NCBI RefSeq assembly: GCF_950023065.1
Contig: NC_088680.1
Coordinates: 67,369,350 to 67,433,349 of the forward strand
DNA length: 64,000 nt
DNA from: Planococcus citri
Taxonomy: Eukaryota; Arthropoda; Insecta; Hemiptera; Pseudococcidae
Reading direction: 5' to 3'
The notes beneath the pieces were generated by a model, which saw only the letters and a program-made list of their open reading frames with translations, was not told where the DNA came from and did no database searches. The position numbers and the translations under genes were made by a program. This document shows positions 54,414 through 64,000 of this stretch, piece by piece; position 1 is the first letter of the stretch; every line of letters begins with the position of its first letter.

Positions 54414-56797
54414 TCTCTATTATGATGAAAAAAATCAAAAAAATATAAAAATGATAATGTAGCGAGTAGGATTGCGCCTACTTTGTTTCTCTATGAAACA
54501 AGTTGAGCAGTTGAGCTTTACAGATGCGCGCGCAGCTGATCCATTCGGATGCTGCGGGGGTGGCGTGAAGCTGTATTACGTTGAGCTAGTCTATTCTACA
54601 AGTCAGTATTTTCTATTGCTGAGGTGTATTCACGTAATCGTTATGCGAGTGCATGAACAATTATGGTCGTTGTTCATGTACTTTGATTCATCTTGATTGA
54701 ATTGTATTGTTTTTATACCTCTGATGGTGTTATGTTCTTTAATTAGTAAAACGTATAGCTTTGCTTTTATGAGCGTTTCAACCCACTGACTGGCAGTGTT
54801 GTGACGTGAACACTTATTAGAAAGATAGTGCAAGACTTTATTCTTAACAAGTAAAGGATTCTGCTAATCTTACAATTATTTGATTGATCATTTTACACTT
54901 ATCATTATTCATTCTTATGAGTATATATTAATTCTATATTGTAAAAATATTTACCTCTGATGTTTCAATTTTGTGATTTCATGGCTCATATTTATGTAAA
55001 AGAAATTTAAAAAACATTAAAAACCATTTATTTTAAGAAAAAATGTTTCTAAAAAATTGTTTAGCATAAAAAAATGAAAAAATCGATCGTGTATAATATG
55101 CGTTTCATTGCGAGAGAGTAGCCAGCAATTCACAACGAGCGCTCTCTGTAAGGCGGCGACGTTGTTAGTGACGTTTCCTAAAGTGTTAGATTTTCGTCTT
55201 TCCCTATAGTCGCCAGATACCTAGGAAGCTCATAGAAGCTAGGTACTGCTCACTGCCTTGAAGTAAGTAGGTTTGAAACATTGAAATTAAACTTTTTGTT
55301 TTTTCATTGTACCATGGAAAAGGATAATTTACAACATAATTGCTGTTACAATGCAAAATCTCAAGAAAATTGGTTCATTTGGAGAGGTTATAGCCACCTC
55401 AAATCAGTTTAATTTAATAATCTAACCTTACTCTGGAGTCTGGAAGATAATATGTCCGCCCCCAAATTTTTGGCTCATTTTTTGTTTTCATGAAATCATT
55501 TCTCTGTCTCCTTGGTACTTGTCTGGATGATTCTTGCATTAGGAAAACTGTTTCATAGTTTGTCTCATACCATCTGGTGAAATGGTAGGCATTCTTTTCT
55601 TAAAGGCGGATTCCACCATTATATCATAACATTTTCTTATTGAAATATTTTTACCTCTTGTTCACTGAGCAAGTTCATTAGGAGCTGACCAGCCGTAGAG
55701 AGGGCGGGGTGTAATTCTTTTTAGAAGAGTTTTTTGGATTTACGAATTGTTCTAAAGAAAAGATAACTGTTTTTAGCCAACTGGTATCTTTTGCATAATT
55801 CGTACCAATAAATTGATTGTATTCGTAGAATCGTATTTGAAAACGAACCATTTTACTCGTACTTACAAGGTAGGTACCAATAAAACCTGACGAAAAACTT
55901 GTGATAAATTTTAATTATTGTAGGAGTGTTTTTTGGAATTTTTTATTCTACCTAGTCATAATTTGTACAATATTTTTCATGACTTTTTATCCAGTTTTCA
56001 GACAGTTTTTAACAAGTGAAATAAAATTTTGCACCCCCACTGCTAAATTCTACTAACCAAGAAAGTGTTACTACTATAGTTGATTTTTTTCTCTCTTTAA
56101 TTTCCCTTGGAAAAACAAGAATGGGAAAGTAATTATAAAATCTGGTAACACTGAAGTTAACGTCATTAATTTTAGGAAGAAAGTTTATCATAATTATATG
56201 TATTGAGCCAAGGTTTCTTTGAGATTGAAAATGATGCAAGTGTTCGCATTTGGCCGTTATCGACTCATAGGCATACCTAAGCCGATACAAATAGATAAAA
56301 TGATATTTTCTGTGAAATAAGCTCTGATAAAATTATTGGCTGTTCGAATAAAATACCGGTATTATCACATTTATCAATTATCATAGTGTAATAAGCGATA
56401 ATTTTTTAATACCTAATGATTGCAAGTTCATCCATTCGTTCTCCGAAATTACTTGTAAATGTGACCAATACTGATTTTTCCCATATTGTAATTTATTCCA
56501 CTACATTTCAACTACATAAATACTGCTGCAAGTCTGCTGTATAATTTATAATACTAGAGTTCTTCGTTTAATTGAGTTCATTGTGCCCAGCTTGTGTGTT
56601 TTTCGTTAAATCTGTGCTGAAAATTAACTAATTGCCTACTTCGCTGAAGAGTTCGTTTGTGCGTAAGCTTATTTTTTCATATCAAGATAACGACTTGCCG
56701 GGTGAGTTATATGATTTTCATAACTGGGACGAAAAGGTCATGTATATACCTACTGTATACAGATTTTAAAATTTTAGTTCCATCAACACCTTACGTA
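54414..56797. other. Gene-poor spacer
   Basis: About 2.4 kb without a recognisable gene. 54470-54700 is less AT-rich (GATGCGCGCGCAGCTGATCC, then TGCTGCGGGGGTGGCG) with a 74-codon open frame, but there is no homology or splice structure I can name. 56530-56660 has a promoter-like look (TATAATTTATAATA) without support. Confidence 0.3.
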
Positions 56798-57527
56798 CCC
56801 TCGACGTCACCGTATATAAACAGTACCTTTTGGTCACCGCTTTTTAAATGCGTCCAGTGGTGTTATATTTTCGTATAATCACCGATCTTATCCTCAAAAT
56901 TCTCATTTTTTCCGTTAAGCTTTCGTCCTCGCTTCGCTTAGGCCAGTTTGGTTCTCTTCTACTGAGTTACAATTTCACTCAAATTTTTTTTGAAAGAAAC
57001 CCTCTGTTGATTATTTGTCAAAATTTGTACAAAATTATAACTGTAAAGTCGTTAATTTAACCATAATCGAACTGATAATGTTCTGTCATGTATGAAATTA
57101 TTTTGGCGTGAATACTGCTTATTTCGTTTTTAAATTGCAGTCGTTCAAAAATACTTTTTTGTCAGGCTTCATCTGGCGTGAAACCTCATCATTGTTTGTC
57201 GTTCATTCATATTTTATGAACGAAAAAATGCTTGTCGTGATGACGGACGCCCTATTTCGTCGTGCAAAAATTATTTCCCCTTGTCAAAATCTTTTCAAGT
57301 ACACAAGGTCACGGAAGAGATTGGTTTACAATCGGAGGCGAATTATACCATTTTTTGTAAATTTTTTTGTATAAACTTAATGCATATAAATCAAGTGGGG
57401 AAAAGAGTGGAAGCACTATTACAACTGTGCTGGTTACGAATATGAAATAAATACACCGCCGCGCCGGAGGCATTTTAAAAGCCTGGGGACCAAAGGTATA
57501 CTGTTTAGGTATTATATACGGTGACGG
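56798..57527. mobile_element. Palindromic element, TIR CCTCGACGTCACCGTATA (copy 2)
   Basis: About 730 bp. The ends match copy 1 (51774-52146), and the shared interior lies at about 57305-57460. An extra roughly 400-bp segment (about 56880-57290) includes GTCCTCGCTTCGCTTAGGCC, a relative of the 19.5-kb dispersed repeat, so a second element has inserted in this copy or copy 1 is deleted. Confidence 0.7.
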
Positions 57528-58177
57528 CTATATATCGCACCTTGGGAGTAATAAGGTTACATCATGTTTACATCTCAAAAAAATTTATTTTGACACTAAT
57601 TACTTGGCAATTTAAGGCGAAGTGAGCAAACCAACCATATATTTTTTGTAGTTTGCTCAACAAACAAAACAACACTGATAAAAAAAAGCAAATAAATTTA
57701 TGTGAGGTACCTTAGTTGGAAATTTAATGGACGATTTCAATGAAATGTCACAATGATGTCACTTGACGCACAGCTGCATTGTGATTGGCTAATGGTGAAG
57801 CAACAATTGTTTGAAAGCGCTTTTGACAACATTATGTACGGGTAATCTCAAGAAAAGGTAAAATTCGTGTACATGGCAAATTTCTCAAAGGTTTTAGCAT
57901 GAATTTTTTTTGTTTTGGTCCATGGAAGGATCATCCCCACACATTTCACATTTGGTATAGAGATTTTTAGCCCTTGTACTTCAACTTGCCTGTCACACGC
58001 CATGTTTTTGAAAATAAATGTTATAGAGTGTCATAAACTTCATTTTTTTCGGAAAAATTGACAAATTCTCATTATCATAGAACACAAAGGTATATTATTG
58101 TGAAAATTGCAATCCCAATAAGTCCATAGGAAGCTCACATTTCACATTTTAAAACTCACACAGCTTTTGCACTAATT
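57528..58177. other. Spacer, nothing recognised
   Basis: AT-rich sequence without recognised genes or repeats. Confidence 0.3.
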
Positions 58178-58769
58178 TGTGATCTGTCACAAGAAAACCG
58201 GGTTAGTGTCCAAAAAATCGATTTGGTTTTTTTTATGGATATTGGTAGTACTCAATATGTAGAATCCGCCTGTGGTGGTTAAAACGTTCGCGAACGATTC
58301 TTTTGACCCAAAATTCAAGGTTAAAAAAATAGAGCAACTACAAAAAAAGGACTCTGGGGAGTCGATATGCAAATTTTTGGGACAATCGGCCCACATTTGG
58401 AGAATTGGTGCCATTTTATTGAAATTTGAATGAGGCTTAAGCTGGAAAAATCAACTCTTTTCATTTTGAACAAAATTTTTGAAAAAATTGAAAAACTCAA
58501 TAAATAACTTTATTTTATAATAATCATTCATTCTTAGTAGTTTTCGCGAAATTTTTGGCGCAAAATTTTTAAAAAACGAAAAAATCGATTTGGGGAAACT
58601 TCGATTATTGGCCTTTGGGCAACCCTGATTTTGAAAAAAAAATGTCAGGTTATGTTGGCACCCCTTGTGGCCAAAAGTGGTCCAAGTTTCACGGACCTAC
58701 GAATCATAGATCGCCGAACAGTGAACACATAGATTCAAACCTAACCCGGTTTTCTCGTGACAGATCACA
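58178..58769. mobile_element. MITE, TIR TGTGATCTGTCAC
   Basis: 592 bp. TGTGATCTGTCACAAGAAAA plus CCGGGTTAG at the left pairs with CTAACCCGGTTTTCTCGTGACAGATCACA (about 58741-58769) at the right with one mismatch. Interior AT-rich, non-coding. Confidence 0.75.
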
Positions 58770-59612
58770 TTTTTAGAGCAATTTTTAATTATTTTTGCTA
58801 ACTTCCCAATCCGACATTTTTTCTATTGAGTGGCTGCACTGGTTCACTGTTCTCATAGAAATGTTACCGCGCACTGTTATTTTCAAAACCTGCGTAACAG
58901 CTCGTTCTGATTTTACTTATCTCTAAAGTTTTGATATTTATAAAAATCTGTGTCCTTCGGCTTGGGTTTTTATTTATCCTAATGAACCCGCCAAAAACGA
59001 TAGCTAAGAAAGGGAAGTTATTCTACCTACATGATAAGTACACATTTATTACGTGTTAAAAATCAAATAATGTCCAGTAAGTAAGGCTAGAAAGAAACGA
59101 AAAAACGTTGAGAATGAGATTGTCCTTTCGCTTGTGCAGTGCTCATTTGTCCTTCGACATGGCTACATTTCAGACAGCTGTACTTTTATCGCGCTATGCT
59201 GTTTTCTTTTCGCATGCTCCTAGTAAAATAGAGCGTTATTTTCGTAAACAATTGCTTCCTTTTTACTCTGTGCTCTGTTCGAGTAAAAAGAACTGGTTAT
59301 TTTTACTCGATTTGATAAGCAGGAGTAAGAGCAAAATAGCAAGGGAATTGTTTTGTTTGGATCTAAAATTAAATAGCGGGTATTTTGAAATTAAAGTGGT
59401 TTTATGTAAAAAATACACGAATAAATTTGGAAAAATTGACATTTTTGAATAGAAAATGATTTTGAAAAGGACGTTACCTAATACACAATGTGATGACAAA
59501 GTTATTTTACTGAATAAAGTTCAAATGTTCTATGTTGTATACAATTATCGTTGTCAAATGTTAGAATATTACAATTTTTTAAATTAAAATCAGTCTTTCC
59601 TTAGGTTTTATA
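58770..59612. other. Spacer, no supported gene
   Basis: A 114-codon open frame (59108-59452) shows no recognisable domain, and its sequence includes repeated TTTTTACTC(T/G) phrases. I treat it as chance. No other feature. Confidence 0.3.
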
Positions 59613-60116
59613 ATTGAAGAGCTCTATTCCAAAGTGAGTCAAGTCATTTTCCCCCAAAAAATCATCGTATAATCATATGCAAAAAAAACCACTGGTTTTG
59701 TCGCCAACTCTGAGTAATAAACAAAGGCAACAGCAGGTGCATAACTCAACTACTATCAGCAATATACACACATGTACACACACACACTACATCATCAGTT
59801 GTTGACGCATACGCTGATGCGTTTGTTTATTAAATTATTACTCAGAGTTGGCGAACATAACCAGTGGAGTCATTTTGCGTATGAGTAGCGGTCTAGGTTA
59901 ATAAAAGTCGATGCAAAAAATGCGTTTAAAATTTTTGATGCTGAAATTTGTTCTGTTTCCAAAGGTCAGTGCACTTTTCTTTGGACATAGAACAATTGCT
60001 TGTAGAAAAATTTACTTTGAAAAATCGATGACTTAATCCACTTTTGAAGTAAAAATCTCCGTAAAACGTGCTTTTTAAAAAAATGACTTGACCTACTTTG
60101 GAATAGAGCTCTTCAA
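59613..60116. mobile_element. MITE, TIR TTGAAGAGCTCTATTCCAAA
   Basis: 504 bp. The left end TTGAAGAGCTCTATTCCAAA, continuing GT.AGTCAAGTCATTTT, pairs with the right end. A second palindrome is nested inside (59699-59867, CCACTGGTT.TGTCGCCAACT, then CTGAGTAATAA). Its right part matches 26391-26528. The terminus resembles that of the 21411 element (CCAAAGTGGCCTAAGTC). Confidence 0.75.
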
Positions 60117-61057
60117 TTTATTTTATATTTTTAGCTCACAATATTCAGAAAAAAGTCAACAGAATATATTATGAATTTTCAATTCGAATTTTTAAAAGCA
60201 ATTTCATTTCGCCTTAACTAGTACTATCAAAAAGGTTACTCCACCCACTCGAAAGCGTTCTTTTTGAACCGACACTTTATGAGCAAATGAGACAATTCCG
60301 TTTTACTCTGTGCTTTTTTACTCTGAGCAAAGAGTATTCGAAAATGTAAGCAAAATTTGACATTTCCCCCTCCCTACGCCTCACCATCTACCTCTACAAA
60401 AAAATAACTCCACATACGAATTCCATGATCTCGAAAACATATATCAATCGACATATTATTACACATCGATGAGGATCGAATCCTAATTATCGCCGTTTTA
60501 GGGGTGCAAGGCCCACAGTAGGAGGGGATGACAAAAGAAAACTTTGAACCGCTACAGCTCCGGGCTGAATGGTTTATCCTAAAAACTGTTTTCGCCAAAA
60601 TGTGTCTTTTTACTTTCCGAACAGCGCGAAGCGATGTATAGGAAAGTATTGTTTTTGACCGGAAAATGAACTTTGGTATTTACACTCGGTTTTAAATTTT
60701 TACTTCACACAAATTTTTTTTGAGCAATTTTGAGATGATGTGTGTATGTATGTATGTGTCAACAAACGTCTGTAAACGCGATAAAAAGCGATCTAAAAAA
60801 GCACAATGTTTTTTGCAAAAATGTTTCAGAAATTCTTATACTTAGCCAGAAAAATTGTCAAAAAAGAATCATTTTTAATTTTTGCCAAAATTGTACAGAC
60901 GTTTCTTTTTTTAAAAAATGATTAAAAATTTCAACTGTTGTTAAAATTGCCAAAAAAAAGTCCTGATTTTTGCCAAAATTGTTGAAAAATACCTTTTTTT
61001 GATGTTATCATAAAAGTCATTTTTTTTTTTTTTTGCAGAAATTACCAAAAAGCTTTG
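60117..61057. repeat. Spacer passing into degenerate CCAAAATTGT repeats
   Basis: From about 60800, words like TTTTTGCCAAAATTGTACAG and TTTTTGCCAAAATTGTTGAA recur every 30-50 bp. The array continues at 61683-61850 on the other side of a hAT-type MITE. No gene. Confidence 0.45.
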
Positions 61058-61065
61058 TTAGTAAG

Positions 61066-61674
61066 CAGGGGTGCTAACCTTAATTATTTTAATTTCGATT
61101 ATGGTTTCACTCCAATTTTTCCTTGAAATTTTTCAGTTTTCAGTTTGGTTTTGGTTTTGAAATTCAAAATTTCGGGTTTCGGTTTCGGTTTTGATCTCAT
61201 TTATAAAAATTTTGGTTTCAGTTTTGGTTTTCGGTTTTTTTCGGTTTTACATAATTTTTTTTTTCAAACATCTTCAATTCAAAATTTCTCAATCTCAGGA
61301 AACAAAGTATATTAATTTCATATTAATTCTAAAAAAGTATATATTTTTCAAGAACAATAATTTGTATAATTTTTTTAATAGATAAATTTGTAAACAAAAG
61401 TCAAAAAAGTGAAAAAATCCCCCCCAAAAAATAGAAAAACCTGAAAAAACCCAAACCGAAAACCGAAAAAAAAACGAAATAAATTATATCGGTTTAGGTT
61501 TCGGTTTCACTCACTCTGCTTCATTTTTATTGTTATGGTTTTTTACAGTTTTTAAAAAAACTATGAAATTTCAGTTTTTGTTTTCAGTTAGCGTTTGAAA
61601 ATGGCTAAAATTAGGTTCTTGTTTGGGTTTTGGTTACAGTTTTCGGTTTTTTGCGGTTACGGTTAGCACCCCTG
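61066..61674. mobile_element. Non-autonomous hAT-type element with 8-bp TSD
   Basis: 609 bp between two copies of TTAGTAAG (61058-61065, 61675-61682), the 8-bp duplication made by hAT transposases. Terminal repeats CAGGGGTGCTAACC/GGTTAGCACCCCTG follow the hAT CAGGGGTG pattern. The interior is made of GGTTTTGGTTTCGG-like words on the left and centre, and their complement (AAACCGAAAACCGAAAAA) around 61450. No transposase. Confidence 0.85.
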
Positions 61675-61682
61675 TTAGTAAG

Positions 61683-62206
61683 TAGCAAAAATTTTGAAAA
61701 TTCCTGCTTTTGTCAAAATTATCCTAAAAACTCCTTATAATGTTTTTTGCCAGAATAGTCTGCAAAGTTCTGTTTTTGCCTAAATTGTCAGAAAAGTCTC
61801 GTTTATGTCAAAATAATAAAGAAGTTCCTTTTTTGTCAAAATTATCATGCTGTACGAGAGCCGATAAAACCGGATCGTTCTCCCTATACGCTACTATCTG
61901 GTATCTGACTCAACTAGTTACCTGCCCTAGCAGGTTCAGCCAGTATTTTACCCCGATACCGGTTAGCGAGTAGCGTAACCGTTTTCAGCTCTAATAGGTA
62001 CGATAAAAACTCATTACAAAATTTGAAAAAAGATGAAAAAAAAACAAAGGAGTAAAATAATGAGAAAAATTAATACGAAAATGACGAAAAATGACTAGAA
62101 TTGACACATCAAAATGCATAAAATAAAAAATAAAATGATAAAATTATTACAATACATAATATTTTAAAATAAACGAAAAACAAGCGATTAAAAAAGAAAA
62201 AGGATA
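61683..62206. other. End of degenerate repeat; possible gypsy 3' end region
   Basis: The CAAAATTGTC-type repeat ends near 61850. TGTACGAGAGCCGATAAAAC at 61852 begins a less repetitive stretch that may be LTR or 3' non-coding sequence of the gypsy element at 62207. A second LTR for comparison is outside the window, so this cannot be decided. Confidence 0.3.
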
Positions 62207-64000
62207 CTATCTCGAGTAGGTTCCTTGGAATCTGACCTTCCGCTTCTGTTTGATCTTTGGAGGTTCAGATTGAGGCTCTGGAACGATTTTTGGCTCCAGA
62301 ACATCGTTTTGCTCATCGGGCAGCAGGTAGGCTGGTTTCAGGCGAACTAGAGAGACAACAATTGTACGTTCGTCAGCCTCAACCTCAGCAGTCTTGTCAG
62401 TACGACGAATAACTTTATGAGGTCCAGTGTAAGGTGGCTGTAATGCTCGACACTGCGTCTCAACTCGAAGGAAGACATGAGAGCAGTATTTGAGAGCATC
62501 TGGTACATAGATTGCGCCTTGTTTGTGCATTCGCGTTGTCTCTGTCATACTACAAATCACCTGTTGAATACCACAAACAACTTCTAGCTGATCCACTGTA
62601 GCTTCAGATGGGGTGAAAAAGGCATCAGGTAATCTGAGCTCTGTGCCGAATGTGAGCTGAGCTGCGGACACCCCTTGGTTGCTGCAAAGTGCAGATCGTA
62701 AACCAAGGAGGATCATGGGTAAAGCATTAAACCACTTAGGTGTTTGATGAGCCATGATTGCTGCTTTCAGAGCTCGGTGCCATCTTTGGATGCGGCCATT
62801 AGACTGTGGATGGTAGGCTGTGGTGCAATTACGTTGAGCACCGAAAAGCTCAGCCAGTTTCTGGAACAAGGTTGACTCGAACTGACAACCTTGATCGGTG
62901 GTAATCGTTGCAGGAGCGCCAAAACGAGATACCCACTCTCTTGTGAGGATTTTGGCGATCTTTTTGGCAGTTATCTCCGACACAGGAAATGCCTCAGGCC
63001 AGTGAGAGGTATGGTCAACCATCATTACAACATAGTTGCATCCTTTGGATGGTGGAAGTGGTCCAACTATGTCCATGTGCAGATGGTGAAAACAAGGAAT
63101 GGACGCAAATTCGCCATATGTGACCGTGCATATTAAAACAGACCTTAAGCCAAAAAACTGTTTTTGGGAAAAATGGGTTTAAAGTTTTTGGATTATTTTT
63201 TTGCGCGGGGGGCTTCGCGGCTACCCGCGTAACATTCAGGTTGTCCTGGTGGTGGCAGAGATTCCAAAGTTGCTAACAATTATTGTTTTACTGTGTAAGT
63301 TGAAACCAACCTAACAGAAAAAAGTTTTTATGCATGAAAATGTTGTGCAAGTTGAAAGCGACCTAACGGAAAAACGTCAATGTTTTGCAAACGCAGCCAA
63401 CAAACATGCATGTTTAAGGTACTAAACATGCTCCATTGTTCTTGAGACCAACTTTTTTGAAAAATTCAGCATTTTTTACATAATAATCCGTATTTAACTC
63501 AAAAGTGAAAAAAAAGTCGTAAGGTCTGTTTTAATATGCACGGTCACATATGGCGACTTGGTGTGTCATCTGATTTTGGATCTCTGGCATCTGACACGTG
63601 CACGAGCCCATTTGAGGCAGTCTTGACGCGTGTTTGGCCAGACGAAGCGACTTGCGACCATTTTAGCAGTCATTTTAGCGCCAGGATGAGACAAATTGTG
63701 CACACTGTCATGCACATGTTGTCTGAACTTGGCTGGAACAAGCAGGCTCAGCTTGGCGCCTGACACATCGCATAACAGCAGAGCAGTGGAGTCTGGTACT
63801 GGTGACAGAGCAAGTTTGAGGCTGTGTGGAATTTTACTAGCCACCATGTCAAGTATCTCTGCGTCTGCCAGCTGCTCTTTCGCCATCTCTGTGTAGTCGA
63901 CTGTCACTGGTGCCTGGAGCGTGCATACTCTTGACATAGCATCAGCAGGGATGTTTTCTGGACCAGTAACGTATTGGAGATCTGTGGTAAACTGAGCATG
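62207..64000 (-). pseudogene. Ty3/gypsy pol fragment (RNase H end to integrase), interrupted
   Basis: Minus strand, open at the right window edge. GPENIPADAMSR marks the end of RNase H. Then comes the integrase zinc domain HNLSHPG...KWARARVRCQRSK, in which the first Cys of CxxC is Arg, and an in-frame TGA after QRSKIR. A MITE (63119-63548) interrupts here. The core follows: MDIVGPLP (first Asp), TTDQGCQFES (second Asp), then HPQSNGRIQRWHR. The residue 35 positions after the second Asp should be Glu but is Gln. The C-terminal part ends LKPAYLL...VRFQGTYSR and TAG-type termination near 62207. The order RT/RNase H-integrase and the sequence style are gypsy. Confidence 0.85.
63119..63548. mobile_element. 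TA-flanked MITE inside gypsy integrase, TIR TGTGACCGTGCATATT
   Basis: 430 bp with 29-bp perfect terminal repeats beginning TGTGACCGTGCATATTAAAA. TA borders both ends (63117-63118, 63549-63550). Taking out the element and one TA leaves the host integrase frame continuous, which confirms the borders. It shares its first seven bases and target preference with 23666-23825. Interior non-coding; Tc1/mariner-type by target. Confidence 0.85.

Noticed and set aside
54472..54696. 74-codon frame in a less AT-rich patch
   Set aside because: No recognisable domain, signal peptide or splice sites; kept only as a note.
59108..59452. 114-codon frame as a small gene
   Set aside because: No domain; contains repeated TTTTTACTC phrases and lies in repeat-rich DNA.
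59776..59800. CA microsatellite as a notable feature
   Set aside because: Only a few CA units; ordinary short simple sequence.
61140..61660. Telomere-like GGTTTC repeats
   Set aside because: The words are irregular, lie inside a hAT-type element and do not match the insect TTAGG repeat.

Overview
The window is AT-rich animal DNA with GT-AG introns, tRNA-derived SINE heads, non-LTR and LTR retrotransposons and many small palindromic elements. The gene types, the very frequent short TAGGTACCTA-like motifs and the retrotransposon mix point to an insect. A sap-feeding hemipteran such as a mealybug or aphid relative is my best guess, but the sequence does not prove this. No prokaryotic signatures, rRNA genes or CRISPR arrays are seen.

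Host genes. Two plus-strand host genes can be reconstructed. (1) A 147-residue secreted acidic protein is encoded by two coding exons (783-872 and 10094-10447). It has a signal peptide and two 32-residue repeats, each with two cysteines. Its 9.2-kb intron is filled by a full-length Jockey-type LINE and several foldback elements. (2) A receptor tyrosine kinase of the FGF-receptor type is encoded by 16 exons between 22770 and 38926, all in frame with GT-AG junctions. It has a signal peptide, three Ig-like domains, one membrane segment and a tyrosine kinase domain with the main catalytic motifs intact. The activation-loop tyrosine pair is Tyr-Cys, the kinase insert is very short and the C-terminal tail has no tyrosine. 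An 8.7-kb intron carries an antisense CR1-type LINE that split a degenerate satellite.

Mobile elements. 1-10 kb: foldback elements, the Jockey element (2766-6925, 11-bp target duplication, Inr+DPE internal promoter) and a cluster of GC-rich hairpins. 11-15 kb: a nested, onion-like set of inverted repeats with a 185-bp tandem repeat, surrounding fragments of an unknown reading frame. 15-22.5 kb: MITEs, a tRNA-derived SINE and a possible solo LTR. 22.8-38.9 kb: the receptor gene with MITEs in its introns. 41.7-48.3 kb: a Ty1/copia element with near-identical LTRs nested in one arm of a long-armed palindromic element. 51-57 kb: dispersed palindromic elements and an array of the motif GTGGTGCCC in both orientations. 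58-62 kb: MITEs, including a hAT-type element with an 8-bp target duplication. 62-64 kb: a Ty3/gypsy pol fragment running off the window edge, with a TA-flanked MITE inserted in its integrase region.

All retrotransposon polyproteins here are damaged. The LTR elements are notable because active-site acids of the copia protease, integrase and reverse transcriptase, and of the gypsy integrase, are all altered. Most of the rest of the window is intron or intergenic sequence in which I see no gene.
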